Source: Chitinophagaceae bacterium | Lineage (GTDB): Bacteria; Bacteroidota; Bacteroidia; Chitinophagales; Chitinophagaceae | NCBI GenBank assembly: GCA_016713085.1 | Contig: JADJPV010000002.1 | Span: 496,001-560,000, forward strand | Direction of reading: 5' to 3' | Length of the DNA stretch: 64,000 nucleotides | Shown here: one piece after another, positions 20,598 through 30,746 of the stretch | Numbering within the stretch: the first letter of the stretch is position 1 | How the letters are laid out: each line of letters begins with the position of its first letter | Position numbers and translations under genes: made by a program | Notes under the pieces: model-generated | The model's database searches: none | Seen by the model: the letters and a program-made list of their open reading frames with translations, nothing else | Told to the model about the DNA's origin: nothing

Positions 20598-21665
20598 TTA
20601 GATTCTGTTCAGCCCAAGACCGGGTTGATTGCTGCAGTACATATATCCGTCTCTCAAAATAAATCCATCTTTCACCCAGTCTCTGCTGAGGTCAAAGCTT
20701 CCATCGAGATCAAGATATTTTGTATTACTCCAACTGTAAGCCACATGAAGTGCAGCAGTGATACTTGCCATACTTTCATCATTACAACCCCAGAATAAAT
20801 CAATATTTGCATTGGCAGCAATTGCAGCAATTTTCCTGGCGCTTTTTATACCGCCGCTTTTCATTAGTTTAATATTGAAAATACCAAAGGGCTGAGGAGA
20901 GCGGGAGAGAGTTGTTGCTGACTCTGCATCAATCAATGATTCATCAGCAGCTAATAATTTCCTGTCGGCTTCATCTAAGGTTGCCAACTCATGTTCTTTA
21001 CCAACTGGTAAAGGTTGCTCAATCAGTTCAAGTGAAAGATGCTTTGTTTTATTAATGAACTGTTTCAGTTGAGGCAAATCATAACCCTGGTTGGCATCAA
21101 CACGGATCAGCATTCTGTTGCCAAACAATTCATTGAGTTTTGTAACCCGTTCAATATCTTCTTCTACATTCAATCCTGTTTTGATCTTGATGATCCTGAA
21201 ACCGGCTGCATAATTTTCTTTTGCTTCTGCAAGTATGGCAGCGGTTTCTTTTATACCAATGGTGATGGATGTCGGGAGTGCATCAATCTTTCGTCCATAT
21301 AAATCTACAACAGGAATTCCTTTCAACTGACAATACGCATCATGCAATGCAAGATCAATGGCTGCGACTGTGCCGGGCAGATGCGGGAAGTGGGTGACAG
21401 CTTCATCAATGAGTTGATTGAAGTCATTGATATCTTTTCCAGCCATCTGCTGCACAAAATCTGTTTGCAGATTCCTTAATGTATCTGCGGGTGACTCTCC
21501 AACTACTTCAGTAAATGGATTGGAAGCTCCGATTCCAGTAATGCCATTCTCTAATATAATTTCAAGAAAAATAATCTCTGTATCATCAATTACTTTGTAA
21601 GCAATGGTATATGGTTTGGTTAAAGGCAATTGCTGCAACCATACATTGATTGATTTAATTTTCAT
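20598..21665 (-). CDS. Dipeptide epimerase (L-Ala-D/L-Glu epimerase type, enolase superfamily)
   Basis: Cytosolic Mg-dependent epimerase of the muconate-lactonizing subgroup, probably converting L-Ala-D-Glu to L-Ala-L-Glu for murein peptide recycling. The KxK base motif is in RIIKIKTGLN, metal ligands are at RVDANQGY, ELIEQPLP and LLAADESL, and the second Lys at IKLMKSGG. The C-terminal SMASITAALH and DLDGSFDLSRD fit the substrate-recognition part of the family. Its ATG overlaps the DUF1611 stop by 4 bases (ATGA), so the two are translationally coupled within a four-activity operon. Confidence 0.88.
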   Translation of the reverse strand: MKIKSINVWLQQLPLTKPYTIAYKVIDDTEIIFLEIILENGITGIGASNPFTEVVGESPADTLRNLQTDFVQQMAGKDINDFNQLIDEAVTHFPHLPGTVAAIDLALHDAYCQLKGIPVVDLYGRKIDALPTSITIGIKETAAILAEAKENYAAGFRIIKIKTGLNVEEDIERVTKLNELFGNRMLIRVDANQGYDLPQLKQFINKTKHLSLELIEQPLPVGKEHELATLDEADRKLLAADESLIDAESATTLSRSPQPFGIFNIKLMKSGGIKSARKIAAIAANANIDLFWGCNDESMASITAALHVAYSWSNTKYLDLDGSFDLSRDWVKDGFILRDGYMYCSNQPGLGLNRI

Positions 21666-22723
21666 ACAGGTTGTTTAAGCAGCGATTGAATAACTGGAAT
21701 AATTTTTTCCACTCCCTGTTGCAATGGTAATAAAACAGGGATGTATAACTCTGCTTCATATTCTTTCTGAAATTGGAAAGCTTCTTCCAAACTGCATTGT
21801 TCAGTATTTAACGCAACAGCAATTACATTAGATCCGTACATTTTTATCAATTCAATTTCTGAAGCAACAGAATGAATGGCTCCCCACTCAGCTAAATGTT
21901 CATAATGTTTTCGCTTTGGTGCATGCACAAGAATAACATGTTTTGCATTACCTGACACCAGCATTTCAGCACCGCATGGCCCGCTGGGATTACGTAAGGC
22001 TGACTGTCCTTCGATTAATAACACATCAGCATTGGTTTCTTTCCAGCAGGAAACAATTGTATGTTCCAGTTCACCCGAAATAAAATCGTTCAGCGTTGAA
22101 TCAAAAATAAAACCATATTGTCCGCCCTGTAACCAGCCTGTTTGGCCGGTATAGATCATCTGCGCATTGATCTTTGCATCAGCACAAGCCTGTTTCACCA
22201 TACGGCAGGTTGTTCGTTTGCCCAATGCACAATCGGTGCCGATGACTGCAATGATGGGTGCTTTCACAGAATAGATTTCTGCATTCCAGAAATGCAAATC
22301 CTTTCTGTTTTTGGTTTGCGTACATCAATCAATTCAACATTGTACTCTTTTGCCAATGCTGCAAGCGAGGGATATTTGATAAGAAATCATGCAGGCCATT
22401 CACCAATGAAATATTTTCCTGATGCATGCTTCCAATACAGGAATAAAATGTGCAGGAAGAATTCCGCCAACAGTGGCGATACCAATGATACAATATTTAA
22501 TATCCTGAATGGATGTGGTTGCTTCCTCAATATTTCCGAGCACAGGAATGCTTCGGTGTTTTCCATCTAATACCTCACCTGCATCTTTCCCTCCATGCAA
22601 TGAATCAATGATGGCAACAATTTCAAAACGTTCTGTTCCTCTTATGAGTCCGTGAGCTGTTTTGGCATCTGAATCATGCAGCATGCCATCTGTTAATACA
22701 ATTGCTTTTGGTTTACCTGTCAT
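21662..22723 (-). CDS. DUF1611 family P-loop protein (three clustered frameshifts)
   Basis: DUF1611 proteins have an N-terminal Rossmann-like domain and a C-terminal P-loop NTPase-like domain; biochemical role is not firmly known. The N-terminal part (from ATG 22723, MTGKPKAIVLTDGML) contains ALSI-free but typical GIATVGGILP. The C-terminal part has VIGTDCALGKRTT as the P-loop, YTGQTGWLQGG and EGQSALRNPSG. Between them three single bases are missing within about 110 bases (near 22417, 22375 and 22308); their sum is three, so the frame returns to phase and one intact protein is recovered with GLHDFLSKYPSLAALAKEYN. It sits between the D-aminoacylase fusion and the dipeptide epimerase, supporting a D-amino-acid or murein dipeptide role. 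Confidence 0.8.
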
Positions 22724-22774
22724 TTTTATTTGATCGTTTGCTTTTTCTTTCAATAATATCCGGACTGTTTCTAA

Positions 22775-25289
22775 TTACCGTTTAATAAACTCTCCCGGGT
22801 ATTTCTGTTGTGAAGTTTTGTCTTTATACACCAGCACACCATTCACCCATACTTTTAAAATACCATCTGATAATGCTCTTGGATCTTTAATGCTTGCATT
22901 ATCTTTTACTGTTGCAGGATCTATCAAAACAAGATCAGCAAAATATCCCGGCGCAATAATACCACGATTTTTAATTCCTGTATGTTCTGCTGCCAAACCG
23001 GTCATTTTATAAATGGCTTCTTCCCAGCTCATGATCTTTTTCTCTTTTACATAGTGGCTCAGTACCCTGGTAAAACTTCCATATCCTCTTGGGTGACCAC
23101 CATTGGCACCATCTGAACAGATATTGGTATGATTCCAATTTAAAAATGTTATGATATCATCCTCTGTCATTGATTTGCCCATGATGGTTTCAATACCACC
23201 CGCATCGGGATGTTGCTGACCATATGTTTCTGCAGCGGCAACTAAATATAAAAGTGTTTGTGCAGGCGTTTCATTCCGTAAACGGGCAATAGCCGCAACA
23301 GTCTTTCCTTTGTAAGTTGTATCGGGTGCAAAACGAACGAGCACCGAACCTTCTGCATCAAACAAATGTTCTGTTGCATAGGTGGCACCCAGTAAACTTT
23401 TTGAAATCTTTTTAGGAAATAAAACACGCAGCGTACTGTTCCAGAAATCATAAGGGTAGCAATCTGCTGTTATATCAATCCCCTCAGCTCTTGCTCTCTG
23501 TAAAGTTGCCAGTAAGGATGCCGCTGTTCCCCAATCATCTTTCAGTGCAATTTTAATATGCGAAATCTGCACAGGAATTTTTGCCTGTCTGCCAATTTCT
23601 ATGATTTCATTGATGGCATCAGCCATGCTGATATCTTCACTTCTGATATGACTGATGTATTTTCCTTTGTGTGCCGCTGTTATTTTAGCCAGTTCAATTA
23701 CTTCATACATGTTACTGTAAAAAGCTCCTTCATATTCTAAACCGGTAGAAAGTCCAAGTGAACCTTTCTGCAAATCTTCACGCAGTAATTGTTTTATCTT
23801 TTCCAGTTCTTGTTTTGTTGCAGGACGGTTGAGTTGATTTTCACCCATCACTTTTTCCCTGATAGAAGTATGACCGGTGTAAGTTGCAATGTTAATGGCA
23901 GCGGGAATTCTTTTCAATTGTGCAATCATGCTGTCAACAGGATCGCCGCCGCCATCCTGTCCTGCAACAATAGTTGTAATGCCCTGGTTCAATGCGGCCA
24001 GTGCCTCCGGATATTTATCTAAGTAACCGGCAAGGTGACTGTGACTGTCAATAAAACCCGGCGCAAGAATCTTTCCTTCTCCATCAATAACCGTTTCGTC
24101 TGTAAACGGAGTGAGATTACCAACAGCAATGATTCGCTTGCCCTGTATTCTTACAGAAGCATTTTTGCAGCACTGCCCGTTCCGTCAATCAACTGTATAT
24201 TTTTTATAAGAACAGTTGGAGTTATATCTAATGATCCTCCCTGTATGAAGTTTTTTGTAATACGGTTTGCAGTGCCATTACTTCCGCTGCTCAATGAAAT
24301 AATGGTGCGTTTATTTTTTACATCACGGTAAATGAGATTAATAAAACCAACCCATCCACCTGTGTGTGAGTATTGCTGTTCTTTTTCATTGTCAAGAAAC
24401 CAGCCAAAGCCATACGGATAAGTTGTGCCATCTTTTAATACAACCGGCTTAAAAGCCTGCGCCATGGTTTCTTTCTTTACCAGCTTTTCTGTAGTTAAGC
24501 TTTGTTCCCATTTAAACAGATCTTCAACAGATGAATAAATATTTCCATCGCCAACAACACCATCAAACGGCGTAAGATCGCTGAGCTTTCTTTTTTCACC
24601 TGTTTCTTCAAAGCCGTACACATGATTTGCCGGAACAGATGACATCAGCACATGGTACACATAGGTATCTTTCAGTTTAAGCGGTTCAGTAATATTTTTT
24701 CTGATGAATACATCAATAGGTTCTTTTGTGATCCGCTCAATAACACTTACCAGTAACACATAATTGGTATTACAGTAATTCCATTTTGTTCCGGTAGCAA
24801 AATCAAGGTTTGGCTTACGGGTAGAAAAAGAGTGATCATTTTCTCATTCGTCAATGTATCAAGCGGTGATTTGTATTGCTGAAACAGAGCAAAGTATTCA
24901 GGAATGCCGGATGTATGTGTCATCAGGTTCCGGACTGTTATTCCTTCGTAAGGAAGTTCAGGAATGTATTTCCGGCAGTCATCATCAAATTGCAGCAGTC
25001 CTTTTTCTTTTAGGATCATGATGCCCATGCAGATAAACTGCTTGGTCACAGATGCAAGGTTGAAAGAAGAGGTGGTGGTTAAAGGCTGGCTGGTTCTGTA
25101 ATCACTTACTCCAAATGCTTTTTTATAAACGACTTTACCATTTTCAGCATAAAGTACGGTGCCATTAAAACGGTTGGTTTGATGAAGTTTGGTTAAAGCT
25201 GAATCTAAGCTTTTTGTGCTGGCAGGCGTTTGTGCTTTCAGTAAGCTGAAGGAAATCAGGAAAAAGAAGAGAATGATTAAATTTCTCAT
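22775..25289 (-). CDS. Fused serine hydrolase (beta-lactamase/DD-peptidase fold) and D-aminoacylase (frameshifted)
   Basis: Exported two-enzyme protein of about 838 residues after repair. Signal peptide residues 1-19. The N-terminal half is a class C beta-lactamase-like serine hydrolase: SVTK (Ser-x-x-Lys; FNLASVTKQF), YCNTNY (Tyr-x-Asn) and HTGGW. The C-terminal half is an amidohydrolase of the N-acyl-D-amino-acid deacylase family with the metal motif DSHSH and GITTIVAGQDGG, YISHIRSE, ISHIK and SDGANGG. Short A/T runs at 24825-24829 and 24162-24166 are each one base short. The repaired frame passes straight from IQLIDGTGSAAKN to the amidohydrolase, with no stop or start between, so the two enzymes are one polypeptide. 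Confidence 0.82.
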
Positions 25290-25421
25290 GTATGCAGGTT
25301 TGCGCTAAAGATAATGAGAAGCGGAGAAAGTTGTTTCAATGTTCTGAATCAGCTGACCCTATGACCCGCCTCATTTGAATCCGTCTGTAAGGATTGTATC
25401 TTTTACACAAACTGATTTAAC

Positions 25422-26237
25422 ATGAAATACACGTGTACGAATTGGAAGAAATCTGTTTACCAGCTAATGTTTACCGGGATGATTGCCATTTTCAGCTCCT
25501 GTGACTCGTACAATTTTTCAGCACCGCAACCGGTTGATAAAGCGAATATCTATGAGTTTCCAAAAGAGTTAAGGGGTAAATGGTCTGTAAAGGATGAGAG
25601 TGATGGCCAGTTTTATTTTTTTAATAAAAAATATGTTTTACTGGTTTTCAGCGATACAGATAAAATTGTTAATGGTGCTTGGCCGAAGATGGATGCAACA
25701 GGGAAGGCGATTTATGTAACGGGTTCTTACAACAGTGCTGAAACAATTACATACGACAGTTTGAAAAATCCTGTTGATACGGTAACCAATTACCTGTTTC
25801 GTAACGGGCACGTGTATGAAATAGCTGACAGGAAGTTTTTGAAGAAACCCTATCCCTTTGTAATGGATAAAGACACGGTTGTTGTTGTAAAAACAGATAC
25901 TATCTGCATTGATCTTGGGCAGAATGCTTTTCTCCGCCAGCTGAACCGAACTACTTATGTTCTGAATATCCGTAACAATATTCTTGGCGAAGATGCTTCA
26001 GACTACAGTAACTGGTGGCGCTTAATTATCCTGGAACGAAAGAGTGATCAAACGTATAATTTATGGGAATGCACATCTAAAACAGAAAATCTTCCCTGCC
26101 ATTTTTTTGCTGGGAATTCAAAAAGCAATATTTTTTATTTTGATTGTCAATGGACATCAGCAGAGGTTCAGCGTATGATGAAGGAAGGATATTTTGAAGT
26201 CAGCAGTGAAATCAGTAAGGAGAAAATTGAAAAGTAG
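25422..26237 (+). CDS. Lipoprotein of unknown function (271 aa)
   Basis: Not assigned to a family. The N-terminus has a hydrophobic stretch and a lipobox-like IFSSC at residues about 26-30, followed by D, so it is probably a lipid-anchored envelope protein. The rest is beta-rich and contains many aromatic residues, with no catalytic motif. It is monocistronic, divergent from the serine hydrolase fusion. Confidence 0.65.
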   Translation: MKYTCTNWKKSVYQLMFTGMIAIFSSCDSYNFSAPQPVDKANIYEFPKELRGKWSVKDESDGQFYFFNKKYVLLVFSDTDKIVNGAWPKMDATGKAIYVTGSYNSAETITYDSLKNPVDTVTNYLFRNGHVYEIADRKFLKKPYPFVMDKDTVVVVKTDTICIDLGQNAFLRQLNRTTYVLNIRNNILGEDASDYSNWWRLIILERKSDQTYNLWECTSKTENLPCHFFAGNSKSNIFYFDCQWTSAEVQRMMKEGYFEVSSEISKEKIEK

Positions 26238-26289
26238 AAAAGGAATTCCCCCTGCGCTGACAGTTTTGTAAACTGTTTATTTCAGCAGG

Positions 26290-26586
26290 TCATTCATTTT
26301 CATATAAGCTTAACCTGTTTGAAAGATGAACAATCTTCTGCTGCATTTCATTCATGCGTTGTAACAGATAAGTGATGGTTTCAATGCCTTCCAGGTTTAT
26401 ATCAAGCTCATAATATAAACGTATCAGCTTTTCCAGGTTATGTAACTGATTAACGGGTACATATGTTTTTTCTTCAACAGTGCTGACCTCTATCAACCCC
26501 GATTCTTTTAAGGAATAGATAAACGACGTTTCAATATTGTGATGAATACAAAACTCTTCGGCGGGGATCATTTCTTCTGTTTGCAT
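26290..26586 (-). CDS. cbpM: Chaperone modulator CbpM-like, MerR-type
   Basis: Small (98 aa) modulator of a CbpA-type DnaJ. It starts with MIPAEEFCIHHNIE, a CbpM-like helix-turn-helix beginning, followed by VPVNQLHNLEKLIRLYYELDINLEGIE, typical of CbpM, and a coiled-coil end. It lies 10 bases downstream of the cbpA gene on the same strand, the usual arrangement. Function (binding the J-domain and inhibiting CbpA) is from the family. Confidence 0.85.
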   Translation of the reverse strand: MQTEEMIPAEEFCIHHNIETSFIYSLKESGLIEVSTVEEKTYVPVNQLHNLEKLIRLYYELDINLEGIETITYLLQRMNEMQQKIVHLSNRLSLYENE

Positions 26587-26596
26587 ACAAATAGAT

Positions 26597-27485
26597 TTAA
26601 TGAAGGTTACGCAATTCAGTAAACAGCTTTTTCTGCTGATCAGTAAGATTGGTTGGTAGTTTTACATCATAGGTTACATAGAGGTCACCGGCTTCTCCTT
26701 CTTTTTTATACACAGGAACTCCTTTTCCTTTCAATCTTATTTTCGTTCCGTTCTGTGTTTCAGGATTCACTTTTAATTTTACTTTCCCTTTCAGTGTTTC
26801 AAATTGTTGTGTCTCCACCAAGTAATGCGGTGTACAGATCAATTACAGTGGTCATATACAGGTCATTGCCCGAACGTTTAAACTGAGGATGTGGAGTAAT
26901 AGAAAATGTGATGAACAGATCGCCGTTTGGTCCGCCATTAACTCCCGGGGCACCATATCCTTTCAATTTAATTACCTGTCCGTTTTCAATTCCTGCAGGA
27001 ATGGTGATGCGGATATTTTTCCCATTCACCGCCAATGTTTGCTGTTTTGTTTCCATCACATCCGCTAAACTTAACTTCAGCTCGGCATTAAAATCCTGCC
27101 CCCTGAATTTTGTTTGCCTGCTTCTGCTGCCACCACCACCGCCAAACATTGATTCAAAGAAACTGGAGAAATCGCTGTCGTCGCCACCATCAAACTGCTG
27201 ATCACCCCTGAACTGTGAATGGCGTTGTTGTGATTGACGCTGCTGTTCAAATTGTTCAGCATGCTGCCAGTCTTTTCCGTACTGGTCATACTTTTTCCTT
27301 TTTACAGGATCGCTCAGCACTTCGTTGGCTTCATTAATCTGTTGAAATTTATGGTGAGCTTCTTTATTGTTGGGGTTCAGATCGGGGTGGAGCTTGCGGG
27401 CTAATTTGCGGTATGCTTTCTTTATTTCTTCATCCGTTGCCTTTTGATCAATCCCTAACACTTTATAGTAATCGATGAAATCCAT
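26597..27485 (-). CDS. cbpA: Curved-DNA-binding/DnaJ-class co-chaperone CbpA (frameshifted)
   Basis: J-domain co-chaperone for DnaK. The J-domain at residues 1-70 has the HPD motif at 33-35 (KLHPDLNPNN). A Gly/Phe/Ser-rich linker with FGGGGGSRSRQ follows, then two beta-sandwich client-binding domains (VNGKNIRITIPAG; KIRLKGKGVPVYKKEG). The frame breaks after LLGGDTTI because the run at 26801-26803 has one base too many; removing it gives TTIETLKGKVKLKV and a 295-residue protein. No zinc-finger domain is present, which separates it from DnaJ itself. cbpM follows. Confidence 0.88.
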
Positions 27486-27513
27486 GGAACTGACTTTACT
27501 GTTGTATAAAGGT

Positions 27514-27546
27514 ACGGCGCATTACACAGAAGTAATGCGCCGTTTT
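27514..27546. terminator. Hairpin between the S9 peptidase and cbpA genes
   Basis: A 12-bp perfect stem (ACGGCGCATTAC with its complement, 6-base loop). The T-tract is better on the plus strand, so termination of the minus-strand S9 gene is plausible but not certain. Confidence 0.6.
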
Positions 27547-27566
27547 AAAAGATATCTGAAGTGATT

Positions 27567-29993
27567 TTATTTCTTCAACACCCGTTCAAATAATTTGAAA
27601 ATTCGTTTATACTCATCTGTCCAACTGCTGGGTTCTACAAATCCATGATCTTCCATTGGGTAAGGAGCCAGTTCCCAATTGTCTTTTCCCAATTCAATTA
27701 AACGTTGCGATAATTTCACGGCATCCTGGAAATGAACATTCACATCCACCATGCCATGGCAAATGAGCAGATCACCTTTTAAACCTTCAGCAAAATAGTA
27801 AGGTGAACTTCTTCTGTAAGCAATACTGTCAGTAAACGGTTCATTTAAAATATTTGATGTGTAGCCATGATTGTATTGTGCCCAGTCAGTAACAGGACGA
27901 AGAGCAGCACCTGCTGCAAATACATCCGGCTTGTTAAACATCGCCATCAATGTAATAAAGCCGCCATAAGATCCGCCGTACAATCCGATATGCTGCGGAT
28001 TAACTCCATAAGTTTTCACTAAGTAATTAACAGCATCCACATGATCACTTAAATCTTTACCGCCCATATAACGGTAAATACCTGTTCTCCAGTCACGGCC
28101 ATAACCTGCACTGCCACGGTAATCAATATCCATTACATAGTAGCCGTTATCGGCCAGCATGTTGTTGAACATGTATTCCCTGAAATAACTGCTCCACCAT
28201 TTATGTGCATTCTGTAAATAACCTGCGCCATGCACAAATAATACCGCCGGTTTATTCGGATGCGGATTCGCCGGTTTGTAAATTCTTGCATATACCTGTG
28301 CGCCATCAGCTGCAGTAAACGTAATCACTTCAGGATCTTTCCATGCATACGATTTGAATTCTTCACTCTGCGCTTTACTGGTGATCTGTTCAATCTTTCC
28401 ACCGGGTTTATTTTCCTGTAGATAAAGCTCCCATGGTTTGTTTGAATAAGAATACAGAATGCCGATATATTTTTCATCGGGTGAAACAGTTACCTGGTTG
28501 GCACCTGTCATGGTAGTAATGCGTTCCTTCTTTCCATCAGCAATCGATAAACGGTAGAACTGCTGTTCACCGGGATGTACTTCATTTGTTGTGATGTAAA
28601 AGAATTTTTTATCACGGCTCAATTGTGTTTGCTGCACTTCATAGTTCCCAACTGTTAATGCTTTCTTTTCTTTTGTTGTTACATTGATGGTATAGAGATG
28701 AGCATAACCTGTTGCTTCCGATTGAAACCAGACGGTGCTTTCATCAATCCATCCGGTGTTGCGTCCAAAGCCAATGCCAGGTCCGCCAATCCATGCTTCA
28801 TCTCTCTGTCTGTCTAATAAACTCATGGCTGTTCCGTTCCACAACATCAGCCATCGGTCTTTGTTATCCTGTGAACGGATTTCAATCACTGCATTACTTC
28901 CTTTTGGCGACCATACAATCGATGAAAAATTGACAGCACGGTTTGCAGGATTTTTTGAACGCTGTTCCAATTGTTTGGGATAATCTTTTACATAATCAGG
29001 TAAATCTTTAATACCCGGTAAAGAATCTGTTTTGATTGTAATCACTGAATCTTTTTCCCTGTCGTAGAAATAGAATTCAGAACTTCCCTGTGCTGCACCC
29101 ACTTTTGTACGGGCAGGAATATCAGTAGTAAATCCTGACTCCGTTACAAAACTTGGAACAATGGTTGTTTTGGCATTTGTTACTGCTTTGAATAAACGGT
29201 AGCTGATAAAGCGTCCATCGGGACTGATGCTTAAACCCTGTAAAAATTTATCTTCAATATTAATTGACCGCAGTTCTTTTGGTTTGGGGATTGATTTATT
29301 GTAAGCATCTGTTTTTTCTCTCTTCTCTTTTCTTGAACGTAATACTTCAAAATAACGCAGCTGATCATTCTTCAGCCAGTCTTCCTGCTGATTAGCTGAA
29401 CCTCCGGCTGTGTTTGTTCTTCCTCCTGCTCCCGCATTTCCACCTCTTCCCTGGAAAGCAGCAGGAGCAGGTGCTGCATCACCAGTTCTAAGGTTGGTGA
29501 GCTGCATAGTTTCACCGGTTGCAATATCCCAGGCATATAAATTCTGACTGCGGTTGTACACAATCTTTGTTTCATTAAATGAAAACTGCGGATTCATTTC
29601 CGCATCGGTTGTTTGTGTAATACGTTTTGTTTTTCCTGTTTTTGTTTCTGTATAAAACACATCTCCATCTTTACTGTACACAAAAGCAGAGCGGGAAAGA
29701 TTATAAACAAAGTTGCCGCTGAAGTTGATATCCTGTTTTTGAGCAACAGTTGCTTTTGCCGGTACTTTATTGCTGAGTGTAATAAAGTAAGTTGAATCAG
29801 CAAGATTGTTTTCCGGGTTCCAGCTGAAATAAAGCTGCTGCCCGTCGTTACTCCATTGCAGGTTAGAAGGGGATGTGCCCATCCAGCGTGGATCACGCAT
29901 TATCTTTTCAACAGTCAGCTTACCTAATTGTTGCTGGGCCGAAGCCTGGGAAAATAATAGTAAGAAGAACAGGGAAATAATTGATCTGATCAT
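27567..29993 (-). CDS. S9 family prolyl oligopeptidase-like peptidase (DPP-IV/acylaminoacyl type)
   Basis: Exported serine peptidase, 808 residues. Signal peptide residues 1-19. The middle part is a beta-propeller with DPRWMGTSPSNLQWS-like and repeated WD-type strands and a Gly/Ala/Gln-rich low-complexity insert near residue 185. The C-terminal alpha/beta-hydrolase domain has GLYGGSYGGF with the catalytic Ser at about residue 675, the Asp in MVDVNVHFQD and the His in MEDHGF. It probably removes dipeptides or short peptides from proline-containing substrates in the periplasm. Monocistronic. Confidence 0.9.
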   Translation of the reverse strand: MIRSIISLFFLLLFSQASAQQQLGKLTVEKIMRDPRWMGTSPSNLQWSNDGQQLYFSWNPENNLADSTYFITLSNKVPAKATVAQKQDINFSGNFVYNLSRSAFVYSKDGDVFYTETKTGKTKRITQTTDAEMNPQFSFNETKIVYNRSQNLYAWDIATGETMQLTNLRTGDAAPAPAAFQGRGGNAGAGGRTNTAGGSANQQEDWLKNDQLRYFEVLRSRKEKREKTDAYNKSIPKPKELRSINIEDKFLQGLSISPDGRFISYRLFKAVTNAKTTIVPSFVTESGFTTDIPARTKVGAAQGSSEFYFYDREKDSVITIKTDSLPGIKDLPDYVKDYPKQLEQRSKNPANRAVNFSSIVWSPKGSNAVIEIRSQDNKDRWLMLWNGTAMSLLDRQRDEAWIGGPGIGFGRNTGWIDESTVWFQSEATGYAHLYTINVTTKEKKALTVGNYEVQQTQLSRDKKFFYITTNEVHPGEQQFYRLSIADGKKERITTMTGANQVTVSPDEKYIGILYSYSNKPWELYLQENKPGGKIEQITSKAQSEEFKSYAWKDPEVITFTAADGAQVYARIYKPANPHPNKPAVLFVHGAGYLQNAHKWWSSYFREYMFNNMLADNGYYVMDIDYRGSAGYGRDWRTGIYRYMGGKDLSDHVDAVNYLVKTYGVNPQHIGLYGGSYGGFITLMAMFNKPDVFAAGAALRPVTDWAQYNHGYTSNILNEPFTDSIAYRRSSPYYFAEGLKGDLLICHGMVDVNVHFQDAVKLSQRLIELGKDNWELAPYPMEDHGFVEPSSWTDEYKRIFKLFERVLKK

Positions 29994-30080
29994 AGCAGTG
30001 GTTTAAGACCTTAAATATATTGATTAACCGATACTGACAGCGGCCACCGGTAAATAAAATGATGAGTGGAACAGGTTTTC

Positions 30081-30653
30081 TTATTCGATGGAGATATTGT
30101 ATTGATCCAGCAGACCGGTTACATTGTGCAGTGAAAATTTTGCTTTACTGATTTTGTTTGTTTCAGGGTGGATGGAGAAATTAACCGAAGTACGGAAGTC
30201 TGCATTCTCCAGGATGGTTCTGTTAAACACTGCTTTCTGCAGGTCGCAATTGCTGAAGACTGCATTGGTTAAATCAGCTTCTGCAAATTCAGTTTCTGCC
30301 AGCTTGCAGTTTATGAAATTCGTGGTCTTCAGTTTTTGTTTATAGAACGAAGAAAAATTCAGCACACAATCTTCAAAAGAAAAGGAGAGGAGAAAGCTGT
30401 TGCATTCATCAAAGCGGAGACCAAGTAATTTACAGTGTTTGAACTGCACATCCCTGAAGGTGGTGTTTCTTAATTCAGCCATGCTCAAATCACAACGGTC
30501 AAATATGCAATCGGCAAAAACGATATTCGCTAAATCAGTTTTAGTGAAAACACAATTTGTAAACCTGCAGTTTTCATAGTCAGCTTTTAGAAAGTGCTCA
30601 GTTGTATAATTCTTTCCTTCAAATAATTCGTCTTCAAAATAATCTTTAGTCAT
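30081..30653 (-). CDS. Pentapeptide repeat protein, Qnr/McbG-like
   Basis: A right-handed quadrilateral beta-helix protein of 190 residues. Repeating A(D/N)LxX patterns run from residue 20 to 165 (ENCRFTNCVFTKTDLANIVF, then EAELRN-like and FAEADLTNAVFSNCDLQKAVF), with a break near residue 95 as in Qnr-type proteins. Qnr proteins mimic B-DNA and protect gyrase, but a chromosomal homologue may have another role. No resistance claim is made. It stands between an S9 and an M28 peptidase gene, transcribed alone. Confidence 0.82.
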   Translation of the reverse strand: MTKDYFEDELFEGKNYTTEHFLKADYENCRFTNCVFTKTDLANIVFADCIFDRCDLSMAELRNTTFRDVQFKHCKLLGLRFDECNSFLLSFSFEDCVLNFSSFYKQKLKTTNFINCKLAETEFAEADLTNAVFSNCDLQKAVFNRTILENADFRTSVNFSIHPETNKISKAKFSLHNVTGLLDQYNISIE

Positions 30654-30705
30654 GGGTATTTCTTAAGAATTGCAAAGTAGTTTTTTATTTGTTTTATAAA
30701 ATAAA

Positions 30706-30733
30706 AAAGGGTTCGGCTATGCCGGAACCCTTT
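30706..30733 (-). terminator. Terminator of the M28 peptidase gene
   Basis: A stem AAAGGGTTC(C)GGC with its complement around TAT, one bulged base, followed on the minus strand by a T-run (plus-strand A-run at 30703-30708). It begins 13 bases past the stop of the gene ending at 30747. Confidence 0.85.
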
Positions 30734-30746
30734 CAAAATATTATTC

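Noticed and set aside
24151..25289. Serine hydrolase as an antibiotic-resistance beta-lactamase
   Set aside because: It is fused to D-aminoacylase in a dipeptide operon; the fold alone does not indicate resistance.
30081..30653. Pentapeptide protein as a quinolone-resistance Qnr
   Set aside because: No flanking mobile element or loop features that would support more than the fold.
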